Origin: Elmis aenea | Lineage: Eukaryota; Arthropoda; Insecta; Coleoptera; Elmidae | Assembly: GCA_947652605.1 (NCBI GenBank) | Contig: OX393576.1 | Location: forward strand, 58,938,966-59,002,965 | DNA: 64,000 nt | Direction: 5' to 3' | Shown here: piece by piece, positions 46,425 to 58,040 of the stretch | Layout: each line of letters starts with the position of its first letter | How positions within the stretch are numbered: the stretch's first letter is position 1 | Position numbers and translations under genes: made by a program | The notes under the pieces: model-generated | What the model saw: the letters and a program-made list of their open reading frames with translations, nothing else | Told to the model about the DNA's origin: nothing | Database searches by the model: none

Positions 46425-47153
46425 TAGGTCGACCAGTTGAGGCAAAAACTGAAGACATAGTTGAACAAATTGAAGATTTGGTTTTGTCAGATCGGCGGAT
46501 GCAGTTTTTATTGCCAGGGAAGTTGGGGGGTATCCGAAACAACTGTTCTAAAAGTTTTGCACGACGATTTGGGTATGAAGAAGTGTCGGAGCGTTCAATT
46601 CCAAGGCTTCTTACGCCGAAGCAAAAACTTGTCAGGAAATGATTTCCCAAGAAAATTTTATCGCTTCGCAGGCTGGTAAGAGGTTTTTCACGGATTTTTA
46701 CCAGTGATGAGAGTTGGATGTATCACTAGGATCTTCCTACCAAACAAGAATCTATGCAGTGGGTTCTCAAAGGTTCGCCTACCCCGTCCCCCCCAAAAAA
46801 AAACAAAAAACAAACAAACAATCTCAGCCGCAAAACTAATGGCAACTATTTCTTGACTCACAAGTTTCTAGGTTTTAAAGAAGCGTTGAAATTGAAACGG
46901 CCTTCTTCGTGGCTGCCCAAGATTCTGCTTCTGCACGACAATTGCAGGGTCCATAAAGCACGCAATGTTCAGGCTGCGTCATTCACCTTAGAGCTCTGAC
47001 AACACCCTGCGACTTCTTTTTGTTCAAAAATCTAAAAAAATCTTAGAGGCACAACACTTACCGTCAATAATGAGCTAAAGATGCATATTTTGTGCGCGCC
47101 AAAAGAAATTATTCTTGAAGGGATGCAACTCGAGAAACTTTGGATTAAGTGTA
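46425..47153 (+). pseudogene. mariner transposase, second lineage, decayed
   Basis: Begins GRPVEAKTEDIVEQIEDLVL then SDRRMQ (HTH region), followed out of frame by ETTVLKVLHDDLGMKK, RLLTPKQKLV, ISTSDESW-like remains (first aspartate, about 46707), ESMQWVLKGSPTPSP and a C/A-homopolymer patch at 46790-46825, ILLLHDNCRVHKARNVQAA (second aspartate, about 46935), and a C-terminal EGMQLEKLWIKC (about 47122-47152). Its sequence differs clearly from the mariner at 26482, so it is another subfamily. The 5' end and inverted repeats were not found. The palindrome at 47154 interrupts it at the very C-terminus. Confidence 0.82.
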
Positions 47154-48755
47154 CAGGGTGGTCTAAATTCAATGCGATTACATGGGGTTATCTCGCTTAA
47201 TATTCAAAATAGAGAAACGCTTAAAGTACCAAAAATGTGTAGTTTTTTTGGAAAAAACTAAGAACCGCTTTCAAAAATATTTTATCATTTCCAGTTGTTG
47301 AGTTATTGGAAAAAACTGTTTTTTTGTCATATCTGTAATGTGTCACATCTCCGTTATTGTTGCAAATATCAAAGAAATGTATAAAGATTATTTTTAGAAA
47401 TTTTTATGCAAAATTCGATTATACTGAAGAAACAAACTTTCGCCGTTAAAAGGTTACGACACATACTTACCTTTCTTTAAATAGAAACTATAGTTGGTTA
47501 TGACCTATTTGGATTATTTTTTTACTATTCCAAATGTATAAAAGGGTTGGTGTAGTTATTTGCAATAATACGCATGTTACGGAGGTTTTTGTTTAAAGAA
47601 AAACAGTAGGCTGTGAAAACAAAAAAAAAAACAAGTTGTAAAACCTTTTAAAACTCATGTGGTACAAGTTACGAAGGTTTTCCGATTTGTTGTTGAGATA
47701 AATATCATAAATATTTAAACATAAGATAACAACAGATAAACAATAATACACTACATTACTGCTGATTCTGTTTTTATCTTATTTTCAAATATTTATAATA
47801 TTTATTTCAACAACAAATTGAAAAACCTTCGTAACTTGTACCACATGAGTTTTAAAAGGTTTTACACCTTGTTTTTCTTGTGTTTTCACAGCTTACTATG
47901 TTTTTCTTTAAAAAAATAAACTAAAAAAACTGCGTGACTTGCGTATTATTGAAAATAACTACATCAACCCTTATATATTTGGAATGAGAAGGAATTTAAA
48001 TAGGTCATAGTCAACTACAGCTTTCATTTGAAAAATGGAAGTTTGCGTCATAACTTTTTAACGGCGAGCGTATTTCTTTTTTAAATATAATAGAATTTTA
48101 CATAAAAATATCTAATAATAATCTTTTTCCACGACCACTGATGTAAATGACTCTTACCGTACAGCCTGCATACATAGTAAGTGGGTCCTTACGCACGGTA
48201 AGCAAAAAGCACAGTTTTTTTAAGAAATGAACAAAGTAGACTCACACCAAATACTTCCTGCATGCCTAGTAAAGTAAGTGAGTTACCTATAACGCAGGGT
48301 AAGCAAAACGCGCACTTGTCTAAAAACGTCAAAGTAGGCTTACGTCAAAATTGACAAAACGTAATAACATGTGTATATTAGCCAAAAAGCCGTTAAAATC
48401 GTAGGTATTTGTGATCGTAGAATAAGTAAGCTACATAACACGACTTGTAATACGCACTAGCCGCTGCGCTGCTCCGTGCGCAACTTTTCCTTTCGTGCGT
48501 AATATGCTTCTTACAGTTCTTGTTATGTAATATACTATTATAAGTACATTTCTTTAATATTTACAACAATGATGGAGATATGACATTATAAATATGACAA
48601 AAAAACACTTTTTTTCCAATAACTCAAATACCGGAATATTTTTTAAAACGGTTTGTCTTAAAAAAAAAACACACATTTTTAGTAATTGACCCGTTTTGTT
48701 ATCTAGAATATTAAGCGAGATACTTGTGTAATCCCATAAAATTTGGACCACCCTG
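47154..48755. mobile_element. 1.6-kb TA-flanked palindromic element with an insertion in one arm
   Basis: Ends CAGGGTGGTCTAAATTCAAT and the complement of CAGGGTGGTCCAAATTTTAT, bordered by TA (47152-47153, 48756-48757). The centre is near 47750, where TTGTTGTTGAGATAAATATC is mirrored. Left arm about 600 bp, right arm about 1000 bp; the excess is an insertion at roughly 48126-48537. No coding capacity. Confidence 0.82.
48126..48537. repeat. Insertion in the right arm of the palindrome, with internal duplication
   Basis: This segment has no counterpart in the left arm. It contains two diverged direct copies of roughly 100 bp (motifs CTGCATAC/ATGC..AGTAAGTG, GGTAAGCAAAA, CAAAGTAGRCT), then an inverted repeat whose arms are TACATAACACGACTTGTAAT and, reversed, TACATAACAAGAACTGTAAG around a GCGC-rich loop with ACGCACTAGCCGCTGCGC. 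The last part looks like a small MITE of its own. Confidence 0.55.
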
Positions 48756-48757
48756 TA

Positions 48758-49336
48758 CATTTGTTGAAGGCAGTAGAAAAATATTTTTTTTCTTCTTCTT
48801 CAAAGTGCTTTTTTTCATAGCTATGTAGGTTTCGTCAAAATACGCTCTGTATGTTGGAAATTCTGCGTAACAGATTTCACGTTTAATATTGCAATTGCCG
48901 AAACGGGAAAATGTAGTTTATATTGTACCTAGTGCAATATTTTCTTTAACCCAATCTTACCTTATTGAAACAGACATAGCAAAGTAGTAGAATGGCTGTA
49001 CCTTTTCTTTACGGTTTCTGAAAGTGTCATGTTTCACAACGACGGCTGCAAACTGTCAAATTACTGTAGGTTTTGTTCAGCGGTCGGCAATTTATGTTTT
49101 TGCTGCAGGTTCGTTATGGAATCCTTAGCGATACGCCGAGTTAGATTTCTTTATTAGCCGTATTTTATTAAAAACTCAACGGGCAAAATTACAGAGTAAA
49201 TGTACCTAACATTGAGCTACTTCTTTAATTAAAAAAACGTTCACTTTAACGAAATTTTAAACGGTATTGTGTTAATTACAGTCTAATGGCTTTAGTTTCG
49301 ACTTGTTGGCTCGTTTTAGCCATTTGTGCAGGATAA
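48758..49336. other. AT-rich spacer
   Basis: Perhaps the last codons of the mariner at 46425 in the first 40 bases; otherwise nothing recognised. Confidence 0.35.
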
Positions 49337-49359
49337 CTGTTCTGTTTTGCCCATTTCAG

Positions 49360-49639
49360 GATCCGGAAATCATCCCTAGCAATACAGCGGTTGCCAAGAG
49401 AGCAAAGAGCTGTCTCTATATTTAACTTTTTGTTAGCGGAATGCATCACAGCGGCGCACGAGCGCGCAATCCCGCGAGACATCTTTCAATTTGAAGATGA
49501 ATTTTCAGCCGACACTTTTCGGTATAAGCTAGAACACGTCTGTGCTTGTTTGGCCATTTTATGCAATGCAGTGGTTTTAATTTGCGTGAAAGTATTTGCA
49601 TGTAGTGTAAACTTAAGGGATCATGTTCAAGAAGTGTAA
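49360..49639 (+). other. Candidate exon, unknown protein with a hydrophobic stretch
   Basis: Preceded by a good acceptor, TTCTGTTTTGCCCATTTCAG. One frame stays open for about 93 codons from 49361 to a stop at 49637-49639. Residues include LAIQRLPREQRAVSIFNFLL, CITAAHERAIPRDIFQFEDE and FSADTFR, then a hydrophobic run CACLAILCNAVVLICVKVF. A donor-like GTATAAG follows TTTTCG at 49522, so the exon might stop there. 49360-49520 has more G, C and CpG than the neighbourhood. I do not recognise the family; it may be a real exon or an old element. Confidence 0.35.
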
Positions 49640-49781
49640 GGAAAATAATTTTATCTTTGACAAAAACGCTATTGAGTGGTGTTACTCCAATTAAAAATAG
49701 AAAGATTCTGTAATATATGAGCAATATAGGGTCTCGCAGAGGCAGGAATAACATGAACAAATCATCTTTCTACCTAGTATA

Positions 49782-50115
49782 CAGGTGTAGAGTTGAACTC
49801 AACATTTAATTAATTTCAATGGTAAAAGTTGCACTATATAATAATACAGGCTGTCCCAGTTATTGTGAACAGCATTGGGATCTCGTTAACTGTAAGAGAT
49901 ACAGAGTTGTTTAAATGAGTCAAAATGATCTATAATTTAAGAGCAACTATTTTATAAACACATATATACCTATAGTTATTGGAAAACCGAAATGTAATAT
50001 TAATTACGTTTGTAGACACAGAATTTTTTTCTCTACCAAAACCTAAATGCACTTTTTTACTAAAACAATTAGGAGAGATATTGCACAGTTTTTAAAATTT
50101 TGATTTTAAGTAATT
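49782..50115. mobile_element. Palindromic-element remnants, one inside another
   Basis: 49782-49845 is the left end of the 42.3-kb family (CAGGTGTAGAGTTGAACTCA then TTTCAATGGTAAAAGTT). At 49847, after TA, a left end of the 14.3-kb family begins: CAGGCTGTCCCAGTTATTGT and GGGATCTCGTTAACTGTAAG. From about 49968 the 42.3-kb family resumes (TTATTGGAAAACCGAAATGT) up to a decayed end near 50115. The inner element has lost its right half. Confidence 0.65.
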
Positions 50116-50309
50116 ATAATTTTACTTCAGAAAAACATTGTCGCCTCTTTCATTTTTGACAAAATCGCAAATACGTTTTTAGGCTATTATGCTTTTTCTC
50201 CATTCTATAATAAATTGAAAAATTCGGAGTCTTAGAATTTTTTGTTGCAGTGAATAAAAGGGGTGGTTTTATACCCTCAGAACGTGTTAAAAAGAAACAG
50301 AATATTTTT

Positions 50310-50925
50310 TAAATTTTTTAAATTTATTCTTCTCGAACATGTCTACATTTGTTGCATCATTTGATAATTTTTTTTAAATCATTATAAAAGCAGTTTTCCG
50401 ATTTGCCTTCTAAATGCTCATTTATTGCTGCTTGCAATGACGCCTCATCAGCGAAATGCTTTCCACGAAGGTTATTTTCCGAATTTAGAAACAGAAAAAA
50501 ATCTCCAGTTACAATCCTGTTGATAACGTGTACTGAAATAGCTCCAATAACTGCTTGCAAAATTAAACTCGGTGTTTTGTTTCATGTGGTGTAAGATTTC
50601 TCGGCACCCACCTTGCGCTGACTTTTGCCTGCCGTTGTTTCGGATATTTTGAACCTTATGCGATTCCTTTAAGTTAAGACTTTTAGACCATTTCATGTAT
50701 TAAGACGTCACTTGGTCTATCACAAACGTGACCACTTATAGACCATTGGTTTATCAGGAAAAGCCTCCATAAAATGCTTGCATTTCATTTAGGATATTTT
50801 CCTCACTTTTTTCTTGTTTTGTGAGGAATTTAATGACTGCACGAAACTCAGTATTCGACCGTTTTAGAAATAACGTACGCATTAACTTATTTTTTTAACG
50901 ATTGTTAATGAACTAATTAGACAGA
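50310..50925 (-). pseudogene. mariner transposase, internally deleted
   Basis: On the minus strand the N-terminal HTH segment reads FRAVIKFLTKQEKSEENILN then EMQAFYGGFS (about 50770-50860). Fragments KVQNIRNNGRQKSAQ follow, then the C-terminal part FFLFLNSENNLRGKHFADEA, SLQAAINEHLEGKSENCF and YNDLKKIIKWCNKC (about 50325-50500). The central region with the first two catalytic aspartates is missing. Third mariner type in the window. Confidence 0.75.
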
Positions 50926-52185
50926 GCACAAAATTTTGTTTTTATGTCTAAAAATTACCTTATTAAAAAACAAATTATTTTTTGCCCGACCCTTTTTTGT
51001 CTTCTGTGTCATTCCGCATATATTATAAACGCCTCTCGTAGTAAATGTAAGCCAGGAACCAATACCTTCAAGTTTTCATCCTACATCTTCTACCTTGTAA
51101 TCGACATTACATTTTGCTTGTGTGGAAATTGTTGCTTAAGTAATTCTTTTAATAGGTCGAGAAATAGTCTCTAAAAAGTCGTCTAAACACGTTGTCAATA
51201 TTTTGCATAAAAGCAATCGTTGTTTTTACGCGATTTATGACTTAAAATTGCAGTAAGTGTGCCATTATGCTAAATGTCATGTTTTATCATTCCATTTGTT
51301 TAATTTTCAAATACATCCTCTTCAATCTCGTTCTGTTAGATGTGCCATATTTGGTATTGAAAGCTTTCAACGGCTATAAATTTTAGGATTGCTTTTTATT
51401 TTTAAAATATAAAATACGGGAAACCGATTGCCGTTTCTATACTCGTAAATTAAAGTGCGGAGATTAAAGAACAAAGCATTTGGAAAGGCGTGTCGACATT
51501 TGTATTTCAAAACTGCCTTACTACAAAAGTAATATAAAATTAATTAAATTATATCAGGATGTATGTGCATAAGAAGCCAAAAAATAGTTTTTTTTTAAAT
51601 TATAATTTAGTAGAAACAGATATTTTGGTTTGATTGTCTGTTGGTATTGGGTTGAACAAAAAGTATTTTGTGTTTTTATAATAAAATTACGAAATTTGCC
51701 TGGAAAAGTAAGACCTTTTATAACTATAACGTTTTTTACACTTTTTAAATCTTTTGCTTCATACATAATTGACTTTTATTTTTATTCACAAATTATGTTA
51801 TTATCGACCAAAAAAGGTAATGTTTCTTGTATGTAATTGTTTTATCATTTTTTGTACAATAATGAAGATTATTTAGGTGGTCAACGTTAGATATACAAAT
51901 TAGCTATATTTGGCCAGATTACTTGAAATCAGCTTTAAATTGTCTTGTTTCTACATACATTGTAACTAACACCACATTGACCCTGCATTAAATATGATTT
52001 ACCTCCATCAAAAATCGTGTGAAAATAAATCTTGCAATGATTTTTGTTGATGTAAATGCAATGTTGTGTAAATAGTTTTGTATTATAGGAAGAATTTATG
52101 TTTCATTGTTTAAGGGTTTTGTATCAATTGTAATAATATTTTGCATTTTTATGAATATAAAAGTTTCTGAAAAAGAGTAGGTAAC
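50926..52185. other. AT-rich spacer
   Basis: No gene or element recognised. Confidence 0.35.
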
Positions 52186-52189
52186 TTGA

Positions 52190-52960
52190 AAAAAAAAATT
52201 ATACAGTTTGGAACCGTTTTTGGTAGAACCGAGTGTCGTATTGAAAACATACAAAAAATAGTTTATAGGATCTAGTAATTGTCTTATCACACTGGTCCAA
52301 TGAATAAATTCATAAATAATTTTAAAAAATTCGATTTAAACATAAGAATGGTAAAATTAAATTTACAATATAACAAAATGTTAAAAATTAGTAAAGAAAA
52401 GATGAACTTGTTTCTTGCTTGTTTTTTTCCTTCTATTGTTTTAAAATCATCGCTGATTACCTTCATAGCCTACCTGTAAATATTACTTTGCCTTAATAAT
52501 TAACAATAAAATCGCTATATTTTGGACAATACCTATCAATTTTGGGTCTAAAACAGGCTTAAGGTTTTCGAAGGACAATTAAATTTTCTATAAGACTGTA
52601 AAAAAATTAGGGTGTTGTATTTAAGAATAATGAATTATTGATGTTTACATTTGTACAAGTTTGACCCAGCGTAAAAAACGCCCTGTATAATATTTTAAAA
52701 ATGTAGGAAGTGCAAAGTGTTAAGTAGCTTATTGTCAACCTACATTTCAAAAAAAATTACTTGCCTTTTCAAAGTTCTTAAGTGTTGTACATTTTAAAAG
52801 TAGGTACTGTATTTTCATATAAATGCAATTTTATTGTCACGAAAACGGTTAACTTTGGATCCATATAACCTTATACATTTTTTAAGTAAATTTGAAGAGG
52901 AAATTAAAAATGTATAAATATACATACAAATTCCATAAGAAAAAGTATAACTTTGATATG
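52190..52960. mobile_element. Relative of the 36.7-kb palindrome, partial
   Basis: Collinear with about 37030-37740: ACCGTTTTTGGTAGAACCGA, CACACTGGTCCAATGAATAA, AGGGTGTTGTATTTAA, ACGCCCTGTATAATATTT and a final AAATGTATAAATATACA block occur in the same order. The outer mirrored ends are missing, so boundaries are approximate. Confidence 0.65.
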
Positions 52961-54303
52961 CCACTCTTTTTTGGAGCACCCGGTATTTTTGAAAATATTT
53001 TTAAAATGTAGCCCTTATAGACTTACATAATTTAACTGCGACAGAAGTTGGAGAATATATGCCGTTTCGCCATAAAACTCCGTGGCGTCCGTTATGATTC
53101 GCCCAGTACATATATTAACTTATTCTTGCGTTTGAGCCATATATACTTTTTTTCTGTATTGCATATTTGCATTTAGTTATAACACACTATGTAGCTGTGG
53201 TTTTAACATTGTAAATATTTGTATGAATTTCACGTAATAAAATGCCCGACGTTTTTATCAGTGTTGGAGTAATGTTGTCTTGAAGCGCAAAGTTACCAAC
53301 ATTTATAATACTTTAACACGCTTAAAAAACTATTAGCCACAGAGAATTAACTCCGTTTATTACGATACAACAAAAATCTGTACATTGTTAAATGTTTTAA
53401 AAGTAAAATTATACTAATCATGTTTAACACATTTATGGACCTTTTTGGTACCAACCGAAAGAAATAAGCCACGTAGCACATCAAAAGGTCATCAAATAAA
53501 ACGTTTATAATCCATAAACGCTCTTTGAACGAGCACGTTTCTATAAATTTGTAGTAAAAAATATTCGTTTAAAGGCCCAATAATTTATGTTTAGCCATAA
53601 ATATACACATATATAAGGCTTTCATGTTAATCGCATAAAAACACTTTTAAAACACGCAGTAAAATAGTTAACGCAGTTTAGAAACCTCTCAAAATTAATA
53701 GAAAAGTGATGAAAATTACTTGAGGAATCTTGTTTTACTATTTTAGGTCGATCGCATGAATAGCTTTTTTTTTGTAAATTAATTAAAATACTTGATTATA
53801 ACGTTTTACAGCTTTTCCACAAAAGCACATAAAAGTGTAAAAATAGTTTTAATTTCGGTTCAGGGACGTTTGGGGAGATGTAAAATATCTTGCATTCGAC
53901 GATGTCTCTCTCCATGTAACAAAACATTTTTAATTTTGTGCGTCGTTTTAACACTAAACTAAACGTTTTTTCAGTTGCGAATTTTTTGAAAGTCGAGATG
54001 TGTTTAGTTCCTTAAACATTGCACTAAAAAGTTGGAGTTGTTAGTTTTTTTTTTTAAATTTAATGTTAAAAAAATAACCTTAAAATCGGGTATATGTTTT
54101 ATAAAGAACTCTTGTGTAATTGCTTTACCAGTTTTAAGATTGTCGACTCTTTGCCAGTAATTTTATTGTTTATGAATTTCTTTTAGATATTCTTCGTAAA
54201 AATTGATTTTTAATCAAACTTTGTTGTATTGTACTAAAAAGTTATCAGTTTTAAAGCGTGCTTTTTCCATTTAAGGGTCAATTAACCCTTATCTAAAACT
54301 TGT
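52961..54303. other. AT-rich spacer
   Basis: Nothing recognised. Confidence 0.4.
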
Positions 54304-54489
54304 TCATGGGCTCTGGATAGGCTTGTTGGCCGTAGGCAACGGTCCAAATGGATAAATTGAACGTCCGTTTGTTCGATTTACAGGATTATATGTAGTCCAA
54401 CTTGTTATAATGCTGTAGTAAATAAGAGCAGTGTACAAAAGAAAATAGCTTCGAACATAAAGTAGCATGTACCGCCTCTTTCTTTGCAT
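54304..54489 (-). CDS. Small ORF with N-terminal hydrophobic segment, doubtful
   Basis: Sixty-one codons. The basic start MQRKRRYMLLYVRSYF is followed by a hydrophobic stretch to about residue 30, then a polar tail with NRTNGRSIYPFGPLPTANKP. This layout would suit a signal anchor or a secreted peptide, and the tail composition looks protein-like. No family is recognised, no splice sites or neighbours support it, and chance is quite possible. Confidence 0.25.
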   Translation of the reverse strand: MQRKRRYMLLYVRSYFLLYTALIYYSIITSWTTYNPVNRTNGRSIYPFGPLPTANKPIQSP

Positions 54490-55253
54490 AAACCGTGCTA
54501 TTATACTTTTGTTTCAATATTTATATGCTGCAGGAAAAGATTTTTGAGTTAGATAAGTTGTAAACAAAATAGAAATTTTTGAATTTTTAATGAATTTGTT
54601 GATTAATGATTACTCATAGTAAGGATGCAATTATATTAAAAAATTATGGAAGTAAGTCCATTTTACGAAAAAAAATTGCGATAACAAATAATTTACATAT
54701 AATTTAGTGTGAACTTATTATTTGTAGACAATTTTCAGTTTATGTTTTGGTAAATCCACATGCCTTGAACTATTTTTTTTTAATGGCATTTTTTATTAAC
54801 TTACAATCTATTCTTTATGAACGATAAATAAATTGTTATAGCTTTGATTTAACATGGAGGATAAGCTTGCCCAGTGACAACTACCTGCTTAAAGATACTT
54901 AACTTAAGTTATGACCCAGAAACAAAATTATTGGTGTAGTGAACCTCGAAAAAATTGTTTGCTTAATAAATTAATTTAAATTCATAGAAACGTTAGCAAA
55001 CTTAGTGGCCTTTATTAGTGTTTTTTAATCGACTAAAATGCAAACCTTTAAATATCTCAAAACATAGAACAACGGACACTTTAATATTAAAGAGTACAAT
55101 TTATTATTTTGCAAAGAACGTATGATTTTGACAGTTAACTTTTTTTTTGTTCGACACTAATTTTTCCGTAAAGCATTTTAACAAATAAATTCAGCCCATG
55201 CAAGTTATCCAATTTAATAAATGTTTTTAAAAGTAGACAAATTTTTTGTTGAC
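54490..55253. other. AT-rich spacer
   Basis: Nothing recognised. Confidence 0.4.
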
Positions 55254-55257
55254 ATAC

Positions 55258-55862
55258 TGTGACGGGCCGTACTGAACATAGGCCGCACTGTTGGGAAAGA
55301 GAACTTATTACTCTTATATTTATTGTTGTTAATTATGGCTCGTGATCGTGTTTGTATGATGGTTGGACCCTTAAACGTTGTTTTACGTAGTACGCAGGTC
55401 TAAAGTAATTTTAACACAGTAAGAAGAAAAAACACAACAGTTTTAACAATAATCTCCTTTATTTTTCGACCGGCTGAACATATCTCGGTGGTTGGTTTTT
55501 AACTACCTAAGCGCGACTGTCCCCAGATTTTAGGTTCACTGTAGCTAGTTCTTTTTTATTGTCGTTGCCTCTTTGTCATTCTTTCCTATAAATACATATT
55601 TTTGATGTACTTATGATGTAAAAATGCATCAACAAATCTTTTGTTGATTGACGAAACCCAAATACTGACGTTGTAGAACTCAAGTTATGACCGTAATATT
55701 TTAACTTTAATGTTACTAAAGTTGAATTCCTCATAACTTGGCCCTTTTAAAGTGTTACAGCTTTTAGTAACTGATGCGTCAGCATTTGTTTCAATGTTAT
55801 TCGTTTAAAACGAATCAACACTGAGGTAAAATAAAATAATTGATCCCAGGCGGGGTGTCACA
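55258..55862. mobile_element. Solo LTR of an LTR retrotransposon
   Basis: 605 bp that begins TGTGAC and ends GTCACA, a perfect 6-bp terminal inversion with canonical TG...CA, and is bordered by ATAC on both sides (55254-55257, 55863-55866). A 4-bp duplication is common for Ty3/gypsy-type elements in insects. A TATAAATA box near 55590 (plus) and an AATAAA on the minus strand near 55460 leave the orientation open. No gag or pol is nearby, so the internal part was lost by recombination between the two LTRs. Confidence 0.72.
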
Positions 55863-55866
55863 ATAC

Positions 55867-56636
55867 ATTGTTTATAAACAAATAATTAAGTGAACGAAGG
55901 ATTTTGTAGAGCACGGTATACTTAAATATATTTCACCAATAAAAATTGTTTGAAATTTTGCACGATTAGAATTTAAAAAATTTTAATTACTCCTAATACA
56001 CGACTCTTAAATAAAACAATAAATTTTTGTCGCTTTTTCGTGAAATAATATACAAGCCCAGTTATTAATTTATTACGAAATGCGCCAGTTTTATTGCAAA
56101 AACGATATAAAAACGTTTTAGAAAGTGTTAATTTTATATCGCAAGGATTCTAATTTCTTACGCCAATATTGTTATTGTGCTCCAATGTTCCCATTCCCAT
56201 TGTTCGGTATTACTGGGTATTACTATGATTAACCAACAGTTATTTAGGTAGATCGTGCGTTACTCTACAACGACCTTGCATTGCAGTACTTAAAGGAACT
56301 ATTGTTAATTTTTTTGACCGAACTCAATTGTCGGCCAATAATAATCCAGGAAATTGTCTAACAAAGCGATTAGAAACATAATAAACATAATGTCGTTGTT
56401 TATATAGTTACTATGACTATGAAGGTATTAAAATTACAAATATTTAGTTTTTTATTAATAGATTAGGTACAATTTTCTACAAGACTACAAAGTGATTAAT
56501 TTACATGATTTTTAAGATTACATATGCCTGCTATAGGTGTTTCGTAAATTTAGGTATCAATTCAGTATTAAAAATTAAACAGAAAAACGTATGGTCTGCG
56601 AAGTTACTTTGCAACAACTTTTTTTTACCTAGTCAA
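55867..56636. other. AT-rich spacer
   Basis: Nothing recognised. Confidence 0.4.
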
Positions 56637-56640
56637 TTAA

Positions 56641-58036
56641 CCCATTTGTTCCCACAAACATTTTTTTTCAAATTTTTAAATAAAACGTTTTTTATTAATA
56701 GAAATATGTCCAAACTACAAATTATGCAAGTTTTTCAAAAATATTTTTAAAAAGAAGTGAAAAAAAAGCACATACTCATATGAGTACAACGGGAACATAG
56801 CGGCGGCAAAGAAAATAAAAATTATATTATTTTTTCCTAATTTATTGTAATAATTTACAATCGAAAACTGGTATTCACTATGAAACTTTATGAAACATTC
56901 TCTTTCCAAACAGTGTGACATGGTGTTTGATACAAATGCACCTTGCTCGTTGATGACATATGCTACAGCGCAACTGTTTATCAATTATTTCTTAGGAAAA
57001 TGTCCTCCTTGATCCTGTATAATACTTTTTGGGACCGTACGTGGATGCCCGGAAAGTTGAGCTTTCTCAAAGACTCTTAAGTGATGTCTTAATACACTTC
57101 GTATAAAATTCAGTAAATCAATATTTCTACCTGCTAATGAATGTATCCTTCAGGCGTTCACTTGTAATATTCAGCATATGGGTCCAAAGAATCCACCACC
57201 TTGGATGGACACTTGATAATTATTTACAGATTTGTCTAGCAAGTCTACATCCCCTATAGCTGTATTATAATTGGCAAAGAGACAAGGTTGGGGCACATAA
57301 ATTTTTTTCTTTTTGCTACTTAGACCAACGTTTCACTTTGGAAAGAGGATGTATACTATCATAATTTGTCATTATAGTCACAATACTATTGTCCATTGTC
57401 CTTTCACTTTACCAGAAGCAATAAATATTCTTTGTCATATTTATATTGTAAACAACCGCGAATTTCTTTTTTCATTTGTTGCTGATCAAAAAAGGATTTT
57501 TTTTGGTGCGATTAACTATAAGAGTTTTCATCAAACCATGACTTGTAAACAAGTTGTCGACAAATATTATATGGTCTGCCGGTTTTATCACTACTTTTAG
57601 TAAGTCCAATACAACTTTAGATCCTAAGGGCAAATTTAGCCCTAACAACGTAATGCCCCAGTGTACTTATATGAGTACACCAGTAAGTAACTATGAAAAA
57701 AAATCACACTATGTATTTTGTTTAATATTTGCATGAATAACTGTAAAACATACATACCTGAGTAACAAATTTCAGCAGAGAAATTAATTTATATTTTAAA
57801 GCAAAGATAAAAATTAATAACAAAGTACACAGTGACAATAGCACAGTTGTAGAACAAAGTAAAGTGACGTTTTTTCCTATATAGGAGCAACATTTAGGTT
57901 TAAAATTGTAATCTACTATTCCCTATTCTGTGTACTTCTAAGTGGTACTAAACATTCCCACCTATATGTAACTATCGGAACTTAAAAAAAATATTTTATG
58001 AACCGTACTCAAATGAGTACACTGGGAACAAATGGG
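56641..58036 (-). mobile_element. Second piggyBac element, internally deleted
   Basis: Terminal repeats CCCATTTGTTCCCA on both sides, next to TTAA (56637-56640, 58037-58040). The palindromic motif GTACTCAWATGAGTAC, or a near copy, occurs at about 56772, 57663 and 58014, next to GGGAACA at two of these places, likely transposase binding sites. The family differs from the piggyBac at 10272. 1.4 kb, with a minus-strand transposase remnant. Confidence 0.9.
57040..57600 (-). pseudogene. piggyBac transposase remnant
   Basis: Read on the minus strand: KPADHIIFVDNLFTSHGLMK (second catalytic aspartate in VDNLFTS), LIVNRTKKNPF, NSIVTIMTNYDSIHPLSKVK then RWSK (about 57320-57370), and after a frame change ANYNTAIGDVDLLDKSVNNY and QVSIQGGGFFGPI (third aspartate in GDVDLLD, about 57250). 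The N-terminal half with the first aspartate and the C-terminal cysteine-rich domain are not recognisable. PGBD-like in style. Confidence 0.85.
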
Positions 58037-58040
58037 TTAA

